From positions 1,090,163-1,154,162 of the forward strand of contig NZ_JAPDUG010000002.1 in NCBI RefSeq assembly GCF_026015885.1: DNA of 64,000 nt. The letters run 5' to 3'. Positions 44,190 through 55,552 of the stretch are shown here, piece by piece; position 1 is the stretch's first letter, and every line of letters starts with the position of its first letter. The notes under the pieces are model-generated. The model searched no databases. It was not told where the DNA came from and saw nothing but the letters and a program-made list of their open reading frames with translations. This DNA comes from Halocynthiibacter sp. SDUM655004 (lineage in GTDB: Bacteria; Pseudomonadota; Alphaproteobacteria; Rhodobacterales; Rhodobacteraceae). Made by a program: the position numbers and the translations under genes.

Positions 44190-44370
44190 GTCTAGAAAAT
44201 GTTGGCTTGTTATTGAGCGGAGTAAACGAGTCATTCTTTCCAATAGGAAATGAAAGCCTCAAGCCTGTAAATTAATAAGTTTTGCTTGTTCGTGAGTAAT
44301 AGTTGGTACAGTAGTTAGTTCAACATTGTGTGTTGAAAAGCGAAAGCCCCGTATTTTTACGGGGCTTTCG
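44190..44370 (+). ncRNA. Candidate small RNA ending in a strong terminator hairpin
   Basis: The 44341-44370 stem (13 bp, CGAAAGCCCCGTA, loop TTTT) is perfect and preceded by a 7-bp hairpin at 44319-44337 (TTCAACA / TGTTGAA). No gene on the + strand needs this terminator, so a short + transcript in the luxR upstream region is possible. The hairpin has little T-run, and it could instead act on the minus strand. The 5' end is a guess. Confidence 0.25.
44341..44370. terminator. Strong 13-bp stem-loop
   Basis: A perfect 13-bp stem with a four-base TTTT loop, between the luxR upstream region and the rplQ terminator. On the minus strand it lies beyond the rplQ terminator and could be a second stop for read-through toward luxR. 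Confidence 0.7.
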
Positions 44371-44390
44371 TGACTCTGCAGGCAAGAAAA

Positions 44391-44421
44391 ACAAAAGCCG
44401 CGTGAGGTTGATCACGCGGCT
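44391..44421 (-). terminator. Terminator of the alpha operon after rplQ
   Basis: A 10-bp stem (AGCCGCGTGA / TCACGCGGCT) with a 6-base loop followed on the minus strand by TTTTGTTTTTC, 18 bases past the rplQ stop. Confidence 0.92.
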
Positions 44422-44438
44422 CTGAATTTTAGAAAAGC

Positions 44439-44858
44439 TTACTCTGCTGCGGCTTCTTCTGCTGCAACGCGCTCTTTGTCGCCTTTGCCTTTTGCTTCAA
44501 CATCGCGGTCAACAAACTCGATGATTGCCATCGGTGCCATGTCACCATAACGGAAGCCAGCTTTCAGAACGCGAACGTATCCGCCCTGACGATCTTTGTA
44601 GCGTGGACCAAGCACGTCGAACAATTTTGCAACATATGCATCCTGCTTCAAACGGGCTGCTGCCTGGCGGCGAGCGTGCAAATCACCACGTTTACCTAGC
44701 GTCACCAGCTTCTCGATGATTCGCTTAAGTTCTTTGGCTTTTGGAAGTGTTGTTTTGATCTGCTCATGTTCGATGAGCGAGCCAGCCATGTTCGCAAAGA
44801 GCGCCTTACGGTGCTCGTGTGTACGGTTCAGGCGGCGGTAACCTCTAGCGTGACGCAT
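44439..44858 (-). CDS. rplQ: 50S ribosomal protein L17
   Basis: 139 residues. [20 protein letters not shown] is the invariant L17 start. It has an acidic, alanine-rich C-terminal extension. Last gene of the alpha operon, with a 139-base gap from rpoA that contains no gene. Confidence 0.98.
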   Translation of the reverse strand: MRHARGYRRLNRTHEHRKALFANMAGSLIEHEQIKTTLPKAKELKRIIEKLVTLGKRGDLHARRQAAARLKQDAYVAKLFDVLGPRYKDRQGGYVRVLKAGFRYGDMAPMAIIEFVDRDVEAKGKGDKERVAAEEAAAE

Positions 44859-44997
44859 TGTGTATCTCCTTTAGCGTTTTACTTTGTCTGGCAGCCGATG
44901 CGTGTCAGCCACTCTCCTTGGGGCATATGCCCTGATGTTCCCCGCATAGGCGGGTATTCGGACCGAGGGGCAGGCTTTTGCCCACCCCCCGATATTC

Positions 44998-46014
44998 TTA
45001 AAACTGGTCTTCGAATTTCTTGGCCAGATCTTCGATGTTATCCGGTGGCCAATCTTCGACATCCATACCGAGGTGCAGACCCATACCGGAAAGAACCTCT
45101 TTGATTTCGTTCAAAGATTTCCGGCCGAAGTTTGGTGTACGAAGCATCTCTGCTTCGGTCTTCTGGATCAGGTCGCCGATATAAACGATGTTGTCGTTCT
45201 TGAGGCAGTTTGCCGAACGTACAGACAGTTCCAGCTCGTCCACTTTCTTGAGCAGAAGCGGGTTGAACTCGAGGCCATCGTCTTCTTCCTGACGGCTTGC
45301 AGATTCTGGCTCGTCGAAGTTGACGAATGTTGCAAGCTGGTCCTGAAGAATACGCGCAGCGAATGCTACAGCGTCCTCTGGAGGGATCGAACCGTCTGTT
45401 TCAAGCTTCAGTGTGAGCTTGTCATAGTCGAGAACCTGACCTTCGCGTGTAGGCTGCACGTCATAGGAAACGCGCTTTACTGGCGAGAAGATCGCGTCGA
45501 TTGGCATAAGGCCGATCGGAGCATCTTCTGGACGGTTCTTGTCTGCGGAAACATAGCCTTTGCCGGTTTCAACAGTCAGTTCCATGAACAGGTCTGCGCC
45601 ATCGTCGAGGTGACAAATAACGTGATCCTTGTTCAGAACCTCGATGCCTGCGCTCTCGGAAATATCGCCAGCTGTTACGATTTGTGGGCCTTTAGCCGAG
45701 ATCGAAACGCGCTTCGGACCTTCGACTTCCATACGGATCGCTACACCTTTGAGGTTCAGAACCACATCGGTGACGTCTTCGCGAACGCCGGAGATCGAGG
45801 AGAATTCATGCAGGACGTTGTCAATCTGCACGCTTGTGATAGCTGCGCCCTGAAGCGAGCTCATCAAAACGCGGCGCAGAGCGTTACCCAATGTGAGACC
45901 AAAGCCGCGCTCAAGCGGTTCGGCAATCACAGTGGCTTGACGTGCTGGCTCATTGCCCGGCTTAACGTCAAGTTGCGTTGGTTTAATCAGTTCCTGCCAG
46001 TTCTTGTGGATCAT
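44998..46014 (-). CDS. rpoA: RNA polymerase alpha subunit
   Basis: 338 residues. The N-terminal assembly domain ([20 protein letters not shown]) and the C-terminal domain that contacts activators and UP elements ([21 protein letters not shown]) are both present. It is a dimer scaffold for RNA polymerase. Confidence 0.98.
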   Translation of the reverse strand: MIHKNWQELIKPTQLDVKPGNEPARQATVIAEPLERGFGLTLGNALRRVLMSSLQGAAITSVQIDNVLHEFSSISGVREDVTDVVLNLKGVAIRMEVEGPKRVSISAKGPQIVTAGDISESAGIEVLNKDHVICHLDDGADLFMELTVETGKGYVSADKNRPEDAPIGLMPIDAIFSPVKRVSYDVQPTREGQVLDYDKLTLKLETDGSIPPEDAVAFAARILQDQLATFVNFDEPESASRQEEDDGLEFNPLLLKKVDELELSVRSANCLKNDNIVYIGDLIQKTEAEMLRTPNFGRKSLNEIKEVLSGMGLHLGMDVEDWPPDNIEDLAKKFEDQF

Positions 46015-46084
46015 GCTGTCGCCTCCATTCTTGTTTCTAGCCCATGTCCCTAAGCTGGAAACACCCGAGGATCAAAATGACGAA

Positions 46085-46114
46085 CTCGGGCCTGTCCATT
46101 CAGACAAGCCCGAG
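46085..46114 (-). terminator. Hairpin between rpsK and rpoA
   Basis: CTCGGGC / GCCCGAG continued by TGTC / GACA around a 6-base loop lies about 10 bases after the rpsK stop. It has no T-run and is probably an attenuation or mRNA-processing element. Confidence 0.5.
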
Positions 46115-46125
46115 CAAGTTTGAAA

Positions 46126-46515
46126 TTATACGCGGCGGCGCTTTGGTGGGCGGCAGCCGTTGTGTGCCATCGGCGTCACGTCACGAATAGACGTGATGTT
46201 AAAGCCAATCGCAGCCAGTGCGCGCAGGGCGCTTTCGCGTCCGCCACCTGGGCCTTGCACTTCAACCTCAAGCGTTTTCACGCCGTGTTCTTGTGCTTTC
46301 TTACCTGCGTCCTCAGCAGCCATCTGAGCAGCGTAAGGAGTCGATTTACGCGATCCTTTGAAACCCATAGTACCAGCGGACGACCAGGAAATGGCGTTGC
46401 CTTGTACGTCGGAGATAAGGATCTTGGTGTTGTTGAACGAGCTGTTCACATGGGCAACACCAGATGCAATGTTCTTGCGCTCTTTTTTCTTCGCGCGAAC
46501 CTTTTCACGTGCCAT
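46126..46515 (-). CDS. rpsK: 30S ribosomal protein S11
   Basis: 129 residues. [21 protein letters not shown] and the tail [21 protein letters not shown] are the S11 hallmarks. It lies near the mRNA exit platform of the small subunit. Confidence 0.98.
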   Translation of the reverse strand: MAREKVRAKKKERKNIASGVAHVNSSFNNTKILISDVQGNAISWSSAGTMGFKGSRKSTPYAAQMAAEDAGKKAQEHGVKTLEVEVQGPGGGRESALRALAAIGFNITSIRDVTPMAHNGCRPPKRRRV

Positions 46516-46530
46516 CAGATCAACCCTCCC

Positions 46531-46899
46531 TTATTTCTTCTTACCGGCAATGGCCTTTGCTGGGCCTTTGCGTGTACGAGCGTTTGTGTGTGTACGCTGA
46601 CCGCGCACAGGAAGGTTGCGGCGATGACGCAGACCGCGATAGCAGCCAAGGTCCATCAGGCGCTTGATGTTCATCTGTGTCTCACGACGCAGGTCACCTT
46701 CGACGTTGTAGTTTGCGTCGATGTGCTCGCGGATGTTCAGAACTTCGCTGTCCGAAAGCTCGTTTACGCGGCGGGAGGCGTCGATGCCAACTGCTTCGCA
46801 AATTTCTTTGGCGGAAGTGTTACCGATTCCGGTGATATAAGTGAGGGCGATCGGGACCCGCTTGTGGGTCGGGATGTTTACGCCGGCGATACGTGCCAC
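46531..46899 (-). CDS. rpsM: 30S ribosomal protein S13
   Basis: 122 residues from a GTG at 46899, preceded by [27 protein letters not shown] is the S13 start, so the longer frame further upstream is not used. It sits at the head of the small subunit. Confidence 0.97.
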   Translation of the reverse strand: MARIAGVNIPTHKRVPIALTYITGIGNTSAKEICEAVGIDASRRVNELSDSEVLNIREHIDANYNVEGDLRRETQMNIKRLMDLGCYRGLRHRRNLPVRGQRTHTNARTRKGPAKAIAGKKK

Positions 46900-46956
46900 G
46901 TTGTATATTCCTTTTCGTTGCGGTTCCGTAACTCCAGAACCTTTTTTCACAACATA

Positions 46957-46983
46957 AGCCCGAAGGCATGATGCCTGCGGGCT
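46957..46983 (-). terminator. Hairpin between adk and rpsM
   Basis: AGCCCG / CGGGCT and AGGCA / TGCCT stack around a TGA loop with one unpaired pair between. It is followed on the minus strand by TTATGTTG. It probably attenuates between adk and rpsM. Confidence 0.55.
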
Positions 46984-47090
46984 ACGCTGAATCTCTGATT
47001 AGACAACTCAATGCTGCGGGGTCGCGTTCCCCAAGGCAAAAACTGATTCTTGTCTAGGAAGGCTCGACTTAAGCTCTTTTCCCAATAAGG

Positions 47091-47746
47091 TCAAGCGGCC
47101 TTTGTCTGCTTGAGAACGCCACGGATTGCATCCGCTACTTCGTCTATCTCTCCGAGGCCATCTACCGGTGCCAAATCACCTTTGGCATAGTAATAGCCGA
47201 TGAGCGGAGAGGTATCGCGATAATAGGCCATAAGCCGTGTTTTCAGCGATTCCTCGTTGTCATCAGCACGGCGCTTCATCTCGGTTCCGCCACAGTTATC
47301 GCAGACGCCTTCAACCTTCGGCTTCTTCAGTTCGTCATGGAACCCTTCGCCGCAGTTTGCACATGTGTAGCGCCCAGTGATCCGAGCAACGAGCGCGTCG
47401 TCATCAACCCGCATCTCAACAACTGCACCAAGTGTCTGACCAAGGCGCTCGAGCAATTGGCTAAGCGCATCAGCCTGGGCCAATGTGCGCGGGAAGCCAT
47501 CAAAGATGAATCCCCCCTTGCTTTCGGTCGAGGTAAGTTGCTCTTCGATCAGGCCGATAACGATCTCGTCGGTAACGAGGTTGCCTGCATCCATAACAGC
47601 CGCAACCTTCTTACCCATTTCAGTTCCAGAGGTACGGGCGGCGCGGAGCATATCGCCGGTTGAGAGCTGAACCATGTCGCGCTCTTCAACCAGAATTCTT
47701 GCTTGCGTTCCTTTCCCGGCACCGGGTGGTCCCAACAGGATAATGT

Positions 47747-47750
<4 letters not shown>
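47091..47750 (-). CDS. adk: Adenylate kinase
   Basis: 219 residues. P-loop [22 protein letters not shown], and a zinc-type lid ([10 protein letters not shown] ... CDNCGG) with four cysteines. It balances ATP, ADP and AMP. Start overlaps the secY stop (ATGA). Confidence 0.97.
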
Positions 47751-49105
<1,355 letters not shown>

Positions 49106-49123
49106 TCGGCCTCTCCCTGTCAC

Positions 49124-49161
49124 GAAAAGCGCCGCCAGACCATTTTCCGGTCGGCGGCGCT
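49124..49161 (-). terminator. Attenuator between rplO and secY
   Basis: AGCGCCGCC / GGCGGCGCT plus GACC / GGTC with one bulged A form a 13-bp stem, followed on the minus strand by TTTTCG. It is the strongest stem inside the spc operon and should reduce transcription of secY relative to the ribosomal genes. Confidence 0.75.
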
Positions 49162-49208
49162 GGAAAACTTATGTTTATGTAAGCGGCCAGAGAGCCGCTC
49201 ACAAGCGC

Positions 49209-49688
49209 TTATTCAGCCGCTGCCTTCGGAGTTGCTGTAACTGTGAGCTTTCCGCCAGCTTTTTCAACAGCCTGGGTCGCTCCAGCTGACGCACCTGTGA
49301 CCTCAAGTGTCACTTTGGAAGTGATCTCGCCTTTGGCAAGAACACGCACGCCGTCAAGCTTACGACGAACAACGCCGGACTCAACCAGAACATCTTCGGT
49401 GATCGCAGATTTAGTATCGAGCTTCTTCGCGTCGATGAATTTCTGAATCAGGCCGAGGTTCACAACCGCGAACTTCTTGCGGTTTGGCTTGTTGAAACCA
49501 CGCTTTGGAAGGCGTTGGTACAATGGCATTTGGCCGCCCTCGTAACCATTGATGGCTACACCCGAGCGAGACTTTTGACCTTTGATACCACGACCACCAG
49601 TTTTACCAGTGCCAGAACCAGGACCACGACCAATACGTTTGCGTGGCTTTGTTGCGCCTGGGTTATCGTGAAGTTCGTGCAATTTCAT
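49209..49688 (-). CDS. rplO: 50S ribosomal protein L15
   Basis: 159 residues from the ATG at 49688. [20 protein letters not shown] and the glycine-rich [20 protein letters not shown] are the L15 signature. An alanine-rich tail follows. Confidence 0.97.
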   Translation of the reverse strand: MKLHELHDNPGATKPRKRIGRGPGSGTGKTGGRGIKGQKSRSGVAINGYEGGQMPLYQRLPKRGFNKPNRKKFAVVNLGLIQKFIDAKKLDTKSAITEDVLVESGVVRRKLDGVRVLAKGEITSKVTLEVTGASAGATQAVEKAGGKLTVTATPKAAAE

Positions 49689-49816
49689 GTCGCTTCTCCT
49701 TTTGCCGGAACTGCCCCCCAGCGACGGATTGGGGCAAACGCGGCGTTGCAATTAAAACTCTTCCGCTCAGTAGAACGGCATTGGCTGACCCCTTGCAGGA
49801 TCAGCCGATAAGGCAC

Positions 49817-50005
49817 TTAGCCTTTTTCTTCGATGATCTCAACCATGTGGGAGATCTTTGCGACCATGCCACGTACGGCTGGAGTGTCTTCCAGCTCGCG
49901 GGTTTTGTGCATCTTGTTGAGGCCCAGACCGATCAGCGTTTCGCGCTGCTTGGAGGGGCGACGGATTGGCGAACCAATCTGCTTAACAACGATAGTTTTA
50001 GCCAT
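49817..50005 (-). CDS. rpmD: 50S ribosomal protein L30
   Basis: 62 residues, with [20 protein letters not shown] typical of bacterial L30. It is between rpsE and rplO in the conserved order. Confidence 0.97.
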   Translation of the reverse strand: MAKTIVVKQIGSPIRRPSKQRETLIGLGLNKMHKTRELEDTPAVRGMVAKISHMVEIIEEKG

Positions 50006-50016
50006 GTCGTATCTCC

Positions 50017-50607
50017 TTAAGCTTCAGCAGCTTCAGTTGCTTCGGCAGCAGGCTCAGCGGCAGCAGGAGCGGCCTCTTTACCCAGAATGTCAGCAACTTT
50101 CTTACCGCGACGCTGTGCAACCATACGAGGGGAAGCCTCTTTGGTCAGACCGTCGATAGTCGCGCGGATCATGTTGTAAGGGTTTTGCGAACCGATAGAT
50201 TTCGCAACAACGTCTTGAACACCGAGCATTTCGAAAACAGCACGCATTGGACCACCGGCGATGATACCAGTACCTTGTGGTGCTGTGCGCATCACAACTT
50301 TACCTGCGCCGTGACGACCTTCGACGTCGTGGTGCAGTGTACGGCCTTCGCGCAGAGGTACGCGGACCAGCTGACGTTTGGCTTGCTCTGTCGCCTTGCG
50401 GATAGCTTCAGGAACTTCTTTCGCTTTCCCTTTGCCAAAGCCCACACGGCCTTTTTGGTCACCAACAACTACGAGAGCGGCGAAGCCAAAACGCTTACCA
50501 CCTTTAACAGTCTTGGAAACACGGTTAATCGCAACGAGGCGATCTGCAAATTCAGGTGTCTCTTCGCGGTCGCGACGAGGTCCCCGACGATTTTCACGTT
50601 CTGCCAT
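50017..50607 (-). CDS. rpsE: 30S ribosomal protein S5
   Basis: 196 residues. The S5 core [22 protein letters not shown] and the [11 protein letters not shown] segment are present. The C-terminal tail is rich in alanine and glutamate. Confidence 0.98.
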   Translation of the reverse strand: MAERENRRGPRRDREETPEFADRLVAINRVSKTVKGGKRFGFAALVVVGDQKGRVGFGKGKAKEVPEAIRKATEQAKRQLVRVPLREGRTLHHDVEGRHGAGKVVMRTAPQGTGIIAGGPMRAVFEMLGVQDVVAKSIGSQNPYNMIRATIDGLTKEASPRMVAQRRGKKVADILGKEAAPAAAEPAAEATEAAEA

Positions 50608-50688
50608 GAGGCATTCCTTTCATAAGGCGCAGTGCGCCAGAAAAACTCAATCCAAGTGAAGCCGCCGAAACGGCCCCCCGGATCATCG

Positions 50689-50708
50689 GGGCGGCGAGAA
50701 CGCCGCCC
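50689..50708 (-). terminator. Hairpin between rplR and rpsE
   Basis: A perfect 8-bp GC stem (GGGCGGCG / CGCCGCCC) with a 4-base loop, 7 bases after the rplR stop, in a 108-base gap. It is probably a processing or stability element. Confidence 0.5.
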
Positions 50709-50715
50709 GCAAGTC

Positions 50716-51075
50716 TTAGAACTTCAAGCCACCTTCACGCGCAGCATCGGCCAGAGCCTTTACTTTGCCATGAAAGAGGAAGCCGCCACGATCGAAGTAG
50801 CAGTCTTCTACACCAGCTTTCTTGCCACGCTCCGCAATTGCGGCGCCGACTTTTGTTGCTGCGTCGATGTTGTTCTTGCCAACTACGCCCAGATCCTTCT
50901 CGAGAGTAGAAGCTGAGGCGAGAGTTACGCCGTTTACATCGTCGATCAACTGAACACTGATGTTCTTGTTGGAGCGGTGCACCGAAAGACGAACGCGACC
51001 AGCGTTCACCTTGCGGAGCTTGTTCCGAACGCGCAGGCGGCGTTTCAGAAACAGATTTCTTTTGCTGTTTGCCAT
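50716..51075 (-). CDS. rplR: 50S ribosomal protein L18
   Basis: 119 residues. [29 protein letters not shown] and the ending [20 protein letters not shown] confirm L18, which binds 5S rRNA. Confidence 0.98.
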   Translation of the reverse strand: MANSKRNLFLKRRLRVRNKLRKVNAGRVRLSVHRSNKNISVQLIDDVNGVTLASASTLEKDLGVVGKNNIDAATKVGAAIAERGKKAGVEDCYFDRGGFLFHGKVKALADAAREGGLKF

Positions 51076-51086
51076 GTCCTGGGTCC

Positions 51087-51620
51087 TTACTTCTTCTTAC
51101 CTTCCTTGCGGAAGATATACTCGTCTTTGTACTTGATGCCCTTGCCTTTGTATGGCTCGGGTTTACGCCATTCGCGAATGTTTGCCGCGACTTGGCCAAC
51201 AAGCTGACTGTCGATACCTTCAACAAGAACTTGAGTGGGCTTAGGGGCTGTGACTGTTACGCCAGCAGGCACCTCGAAGTTCACTTCATGCGACAGGCCG
51301 AGGTTCAGCTTAAGAACATTGCCAGTCATCTGAGCACGATAACCAACACCGTTGATTTCGAGCTCTTTCTTGAAGCCTTCTGTTACGCCAGTCACCAGAT
51401 TCTGGATCACTGTGCGCGACATACCCCACTGCTGACGAGCACGCTTGGATTTCGAGCGTGGTTCAACAGTTACGGCGTCATCGGCAACAACCAACGTCAC
51501 TTCGTCAGTTGCTGTGAAGTCGAGTGTCCCTTTCGGGCCCTTTACTTCGATTTTTTGGCCGGAGACCGCGGCAGTTACGCCTGCGGGTAGGGCCACTGGT
51601 TTTTTACCAATACGAGACAT
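51087..51620 (-). CDS. rplF: 50S ribosomal protein L6
   Basis: 177 residues. [19 protein letters not shown] and [20 protein letters not shown] at the end are the L6 hallmarks. Confidence 0.98.
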   Translation of the reverse strand: MSRIGKKPVALPAGVTAAVSGQKIEVKGPKGTLDFTATDEVTLVVADDAVTVEPRSKSKRARQQWGMSRTVIQNLVTGVTEGFKKELEINGVGYRAQMTGNVLKLNLGLSHEVNFEVPAGVTVTAPKPTQVLVEGIDSQLVGQVAANIREWRKPEPYKGKGIKYKDEYIFRKEGKKK

Positions 51621-51632
51621 CCTGATGACCTC

Positions 51633-52025
51633 CTAGAATACGGTGCAAAGCACTTCGCCGCCAACATTGGCTGCGCGTGCATTTGCGTCCGACATCACAC
51701 CCTTAGGTGTGGAGACAACGGAAATCCCGAGGCCCTGACGGACAACTGGAATGTCTTTGACGCTTGCATAAACGCGACGACCAGGCGTGGAAACACGCTT
51801 GAGGTCACGGATTACAGGAGTACCGTCAAAGTACTTCAGGCTGATTTCGATGGCCGGGTGGCCGTCTTTGCCAGTGGTTTTTTCGTAACCGCGGATGTAG
51901 CCTTCAGACTGAAGAACATCCAGAACCCATGCACGGAGCTTCGACGCAGGTGTTTCCACTGTCGATTTGCCGCGCATTTGAGCGTTACGGATACGAGTGA
52001 GCATATCACCGATAGGATCGTTCAT
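51633..52025 (-). CDS. rpsH: 30S ribosomal protein S8
   Basis: 130 residues with [20 protein letters not shown] and the closing [20 protein letters not shown]8 is a likely translational repressor of the spc operon in other bacteria. Confidence 0.98.
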   Translation of the reverse strand: MNDPIGDMLTRIRNAQMRGKSTVETPASKLRAWVLDVLQSEGYIRGYEKTTGKDGHPAIEISLKYFDGTPVIRDLKRVSTPGRRVYASVKDIPVVRQGLGISVVSTPKGVMSDANARAANVGGEVLCTVF

Positions 52026-52037
52026 ATCGTATCTCCC

Positions 52038-52343
52038 TTACCAGCTTGACTTGACCATACCGGGGATCTGGCCTGTGGAGCCCAGTTCCCGCAGCGCGAT
52101 CCGGCTGACTTTGAGCTTACGGTAGTAAGCGTGGGGACGACCCGTCAGCTGGCAACGGTTGTGAAGCCGTGTAGCGGACGAATTGCGTGGAAGTTTCGCA
52201 AGCTTGAGGCGAGCAGTAAAACGCTCTTCCATCGACTTGCTTTCGTCGTTTGCGATCTCTTTAAGAGCAGCACGTTTGGCGGCGTATTTCTCCACCAGCT
52301 TAGCGCGCTTCTTTTCGCGTTCGATCATTGCTTTTTTAGCCAT
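52038..52343 (-). CDS. rpsN: 30S ribosomal protein S14 (zinc-independent form)
   Basis: 101 residues, the longer C-minus form: the core is [20 protein letters not shown] with a single cysteine, lacking the zinc-ribbon CxxC pairs. Confidence 0.98.
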   Translation of the reverse strand: MAKKAMIEREKKRAKLVEKYAAKRAALKEIANDESKSMEERFTARLKLAKLPRNSSATRLHNRCQLTGRPHAYYRKLKVSRIALRELGSTGQIPGMVKSSW

Positions 52344-52364
52344 GTCTAACCTTTCCTTCCGCGA

Positions 52365-52925
52365 TCAGCTGTTAAAGGGCATGTTGAAATGCTTCAACAG
52401 CGCCTTTGCTTCCGCGTCAGTAGCTGCGGTGGTGGCGATTACGATATCCATACCCCAAATCTCGTCGACCTTGTCGTACTCGATTTCAGGGAAAACGATG
52501 TGCTCTTTCAGACCCATGGCGTAGTTGCCACGGCCGTCAAAGCTCTTGCCCGAAATGCCGCGGAAGTCACGGATACGAGGCATCGCGATGGTGATCAGAC
52601 GATCGAGGAATTCGTACATCTTATCGCCGCGCAGTGTCACTTTAACACCAAGAGGCATATCTTCACGAACCCGGAAACCCGCGATGGATTTCTTGGCTTT
52701 TGTGATGAGAACCTTTTGACCCGCAATCGCAGTGAGGTCAGCCTCAGCGGATTTGATCTTTTTGGTGTCGCGTGTGGTCTCGCCGATACCCATGTTCAGC
52801 ACGATCTTGTCGAGCTTCGGGATCTGCATCTCGTTTTTGTAGCCGAACTCTTCTTTAAGAGCGGCACGGATGCTGTCTTTGTAGACCGTCTTCAGGCGGG
52901 GTGTGTAGTTTGCAGTATCAAGCAT
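52365..52925 (-). CDS. rplE: 50S ribosomal protein L5
   Basis: 186 residues, with [19 protein letters not shown] and the closing [20 protein letters not shown]. It contacts 5S rRNA. Its start overlaps the rplX stop. Confidence 0.98.
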   Translation of the reverse strand: MLDTANYTPRLKTVYKDSIRAALKEEFGYKNEMQIPKLDKIVLNMGIGETTRDTKKIKSAEADLTAIAGQKVLITKAKKSIAGFRVREDMPLGVKVTLRGDKMYEFLDRLITIAMPRIRDFRGISGKSFDGRGNYAMGLKEHIVFPEIEYDKVDEIWGMDIVIATTAATDAEAKALLKHFNMPFNS

Positions 52926-53230
52926 TATACAGTCTCCCCAGTGGTCTTGGCGAAACGCACTTTTTTGCCGTCTTCGTCACGGAAACCAACGCGTGTTGGT
53001 TTGCCTTTGGAATCGAGCAGCGCGAGGTTGGACAGTTGGATAGGCATAGCCTGTGGTACACGACCACCTTGGCTGTTTTGCGACGCACGTGTGTGGCGGA
53101 TCGCAACGTTTACACCTTCAACAACAGCTTTACCGGTTTTGGGGTCTACAGAGGAGATAACGCCCTCTTTACCTTTGTCCTTACCGGCAAGAACGACAAT
53201 TTTGTCGCCTTTTTTCAACTTAGCAGCCAT
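52925..53230 (-). CDS. rplX: 50S ribosomal protein L24
   Basis: 101 residues. [20 protein letters not shown] is the KOW motif of L24. It overlaps rplE by one base. Confidence 0.98.
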   Translation of the reverse strand: MAAKLKKGDKIVVLAGKDKGKEGVISSVDPKTGKAVVEGVNVAIRHTRASQNSQGGRVPQAMPIQLSNLALLDSKGKPTRVGFRDEDGKKVRFAKTTGETV

Positions 53231-53231
53231 C

Positions 53232-53600
53232 TTACAGCACCTCCGGGGCGAGCGAGATGATTTTCATGAAGTTCTTGGCACGCAGCTCACGAACAACTGG
53301 CCCAAAGATACGAGTACCGATTGGCTCGTTGGCGTTGTTGAGGATTACTGCTGCGTTGCGATCAAAACGGATCGCTGTGCCGTCTTCACGACGTACTTCT
53401 TTGGCTGTGCGAACAACAACGGCCTTACGGACGTCGCCTTTTTTCACACGGCCACGTGGGATGGCTTCTTTAACCGAAACGACAATGATGTCGCCTACGG
53501 AAGCGTATTTACGCTTGGAACCACCCAGGACCTTGATGCACTGAACTCGGCGTGCGCCGGAGTTGTCAGCAACATCCAGATTGGTCTGCATCTGGATCAT
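53232..53600 (-). CDS. rplN: 50S ribosomal protein L14
   Basis: 122 residues, starting [20 protein letters not shown], the L14 hallmark. Confidence 0.98.
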   Translation of the reverse strand: MIQMQTNLDVADNSGARRVQCIKVLGGSKRKYASVGDIIVVSVKEAIPRGRVKKGDVRKAVVVRTAKEVRREDGTAIRFDRNAAVILNNANEPIGTRIFGPVVRELRAKNFMKIISLAPEVL

Positions 53601-53674
53601 GTGGTTTCTCCCGACCTTTGGGGACCTACTATTAGGCTTTTCCCCAGGGTTTCGTTAAACCGGTCAGCTCTGAC

Positions 53675-53902
53675 TTAAGACAGAACTTCCCAGCGTTTCG
53701 TTTTCGACTTAGGTGCACATTCTTGAATGCGAACTTTATCACCTACGTTGAAAGCGTTCTTCTCATCGTGAGCCCGGTATTTCTTGGACTTACGGATGGT
53801 TTTCTTCAGAACGGGGTGCGTGAACCGGCGCTCAACGGAAACAGTTACTGTTTGCGCGTTTTGGTTGCTGGTTACGGTGCCTGTGAGAATACGTTTGGGC
53901 AT
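53675..53902 (-). CDS. rpsQ: 30S ribosomal protein S17
   Basis: 75 residues. [20 protein letters not shown] and [17 protein letters not shown] match S17. Confidence 0.97.
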   Translation of the reverse strand: MPKRILTGTVTSNQNAQTVTVSVERRFTHPVLKKTIRKSKKYRAHDEKNAFNVGDKVRIQECAPKSKTKRWEVLS

Positions 53903-53913
53903 ACCTAAGGCTC

Positions 53914-54117
53914 CTATTCGCCAGCCGCTTGCGCGGCCTTTTCGTTCAGAATTGTTTTAACACGTGCAGCTTCGCGACGAGCGGCGCGTACACGGGCAGT
54001 GTTCTCGAGTTGACCGGTCGCTTGTTGGAAACGCAGGTTAAACGATTCCTTTTTCAGCGCGTCCAGCTCTTCTTGGAGCTGATCCGGTGTCTTATCACGT
54101 AGTTCATTGGCGTTCAT
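53914..54117 (-). CDS. rpmC: 50S ribosomal protein L29
   Basis: 67 residues. [20 protein letters not shown] and [20 protein letters not shown] match L29. Normally co-transcribed with rplP; here the upstream neighbour is an acetyltransferase gene, and a separate promoter is visible. Confidence 0.97.
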   Translation of the reverse strand: MNANELRDKTPDQLQEELDALKKESFNLRFQQATGQLENTARVRAARREAARVKTILNEKAAQAAGE

Positions 54118-54236
54118 CGCCTATTCCTTTCTCAAAACACCAGCCGGCCCCTGACACTCTTTCAGGGTCACCTAAGACCTGGTGGATGAATAGCAAACAC
54201 ACGAATCCCGGAAACCCGGAATCCGCGAGATGTGCG

Positions 54237-54265
54237 TCTATAAGGGGGTGAGGGTTTGAGGGCAA
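54237..54265 (-). promoter_or_regulatory. Promoter of the rpmC-rpsQ-spc operon
   Basis: On the minus strand TTGCCC, a 17-base spacer and TATAGA form a good sigma-70 promoter, about 120 bases upstream of rpmC. A 6-bp hairpin (CCCTGA / TCAGGG, 54149-54167) lies in the leader. It explains how rpmC onward is expressed after the S10 cluster was split. Confidence 0.6.
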
Positions 54266-54325
54266 GCAAAAACTTCAGGAGATTGCCGCAGTAGCAAACA
54301 ACAACCAGTCCCCTTTTTTCAAGGG

Positions 54326-54832
54326 TTATAGCGGCATTTTCATATGGATGAAGCGCGCGTCGTCGCCACCAACCGCATCTGTATCATGATAACGCACGAA
54401 TCCCACACTCTCATACAGCGGCAGCGCTTCAACATGCCTGTGCAATGCATCAAGTCGAAGCGTCTTAAAACCCATATCTCTAGCACCGTTTATCGCGGCA
54501 TCGCATAACTTACGGCCAACGCCCAAACCGCGCACGTTTTTGCGCACATACATGCGATTCATCTCCGCAGAGCCGTCTTTCAAATCTTTTAGCATAACAA
54601 TACCGGCAGGTTGGCCATCCGCTATAGCGAGAAAGCACTCTCCAACGGGCGGCGAAAACCAAGTCAGAAAGTCATCTAAACTCTCTGCAACATTTTGGTC
54701 TTCTATATAGGCATCTATGTCATTGATCATTTCGGGATAGCGATGGCGCAATACGTCAAAGAACTCCCAAACAAGCTCTCGTGCATGTTTAACGTCCTCT
54801 GCACCTCGGACCCTTAGCAATTCAACAGCCAT
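54326..54832 (-). CDS. GNAT family N-acetyltransferase
   Basis: About 168 residues from the ATG at 54832, preceded by GGAGAG. The acetyl-CoA loop is VRKNVRGLGVGRKLCDAAI and the C-terminal LPLYESVGFVRY is the family ending. The substrate is unknown. It sits between rpmC and rplP, where ribosomal genes are usually adjacent, and is divergent from the next gene. Confidence 0.9.
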   Translation of the reverse strand: MAVELLRVRGAEDVKHARELVWEFFDVLRHRYPEMINDIDAYIEDQNVAESLDDFLTWFSPPVGECFLAIADGQPAGIVMLKDLKDGSAEMNRMYVRKNVRGLGVGRKLCDAAINGARDMGFKTLRLDALHRHVEALPLYESVGFVRYHDTDAVGGDDARFIHMKMPL

Positions 54833-54931
54833 ATGCTCTCCGTGTGCGAATCTCATACACGTCAGTGATTTGATCGCGGCACTATAGCACATCCTCTGGT
54901 TCAAAACGCGTTGCCCCGCTATCTATGGGGT

Positions 54932-55552
54932 ATGTCAAACATAGAATCTCTCTTCGTGACCCGCCTCTACCGTGCCCGCTTGAATGAATTCGGCGATAAT
55001 CTCAGCGCGGACGAATTTGAAACCTCCTGCATTACAATCGCCGAAGACGACGAAGCAGGCCAAATCTGGTGCGAGGAGAACGACTATGCCGGTTATACGA
55101 GCTATGCTTCTCTCACTGATCTCGGATGGCGCTTTCCGATTTTCGAAGACCTTGTAAAAATCCTCGACAAACACGTCGCGGAGTTTGTGAAAGACCTTGA
55201 GTTTGATTTGGACGGACGCAAGCTCGAGCTCGACAACATCTGGATTAACATCCTGCCCGAAGGCGGCATTCACACATCACATATCCACCCGCATTCCGTG
55301 ATCAGCGGCACGACCTATGTTTCAGTTCCGAAGGGTGCAAGCGCGATCAAATACGAAGACCCGCGTTCCGCTATGATGATGGCCGCGCCAACCCGCGTTA
55401 AAGACGCACGCCGCGAGCAACAGAGTTTCGTCTATGTTGCGCCAGAGGCTGGAGATGTATTGCTCTGGGAAAGCTGGCTTCGCCACGAAGTTCCGATGAA
55501 TATGGCCGAGGATGACAGGATATCCGTGAGTTTTAACTACGCTTGGCGATAG
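54932..55552 (+). CDS. Putative 2OG-Fe(II) oxygenase, TIGR02466 family
   Basis: About 206 residues. The first iron-binding histidine cluster is HTSHIHPHSVISGTTYV, and a late RHEVPMNMAEDDRISVSFNY holds the second histidine and the oxoglutarate-binding Arg. The TIGR02466 family is common in marine bacteria and phages, and the substrate is not known. The gene begins at the ATG at 54932; a TTG upstream (54911) is ignored. It is on the opposite strand to the flanking ribosomal genes. Confidence 0.82.
   Translation: MSNIESLFVTRLYRARLNEFGDNLSADEFETSCITIAEDDEAGQIWCEENDYAGYTSYASLTDLGWRFPIFEDLVKILDKHVAEFVKDLEFDLDGRKLELDNIWINILPEGGIHTSHIHPHSVISGTTYVSVPKGASAIKYEDPRSAMMMAAPTRVKDARREQQSFVYVAPEAGDVLLWESWLRHEVPMNMAEDDRISVSFNYAWR

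Larger units (their letters stand above)
44015..44438. other. 424-base intergenic region between luxR and rplQ
   Basis: No supportable coding frame. It holds a 14-bp palindrome, a small hairpin, a very strong 13-bp stem and the rplQ terminator. The + strand hairpins are not explained by either neighbour, both of which are transcribed on the minus strand. Confidence 0.6.

Noticed and set aside
44921..44932. Palindrome GGGCATATGCCC in the rplQ-rpoA gap
   Set aside because: Only 12 bp, inside an operon and away from any promoter; probably part of a weak transcript structure.
52389..53678. 429-codon + strand frame opposite rplE, rplX and rplN
   Set aside because: Antisense to well-conserved ribosomal genes, with no domain or ribosome-binding site.
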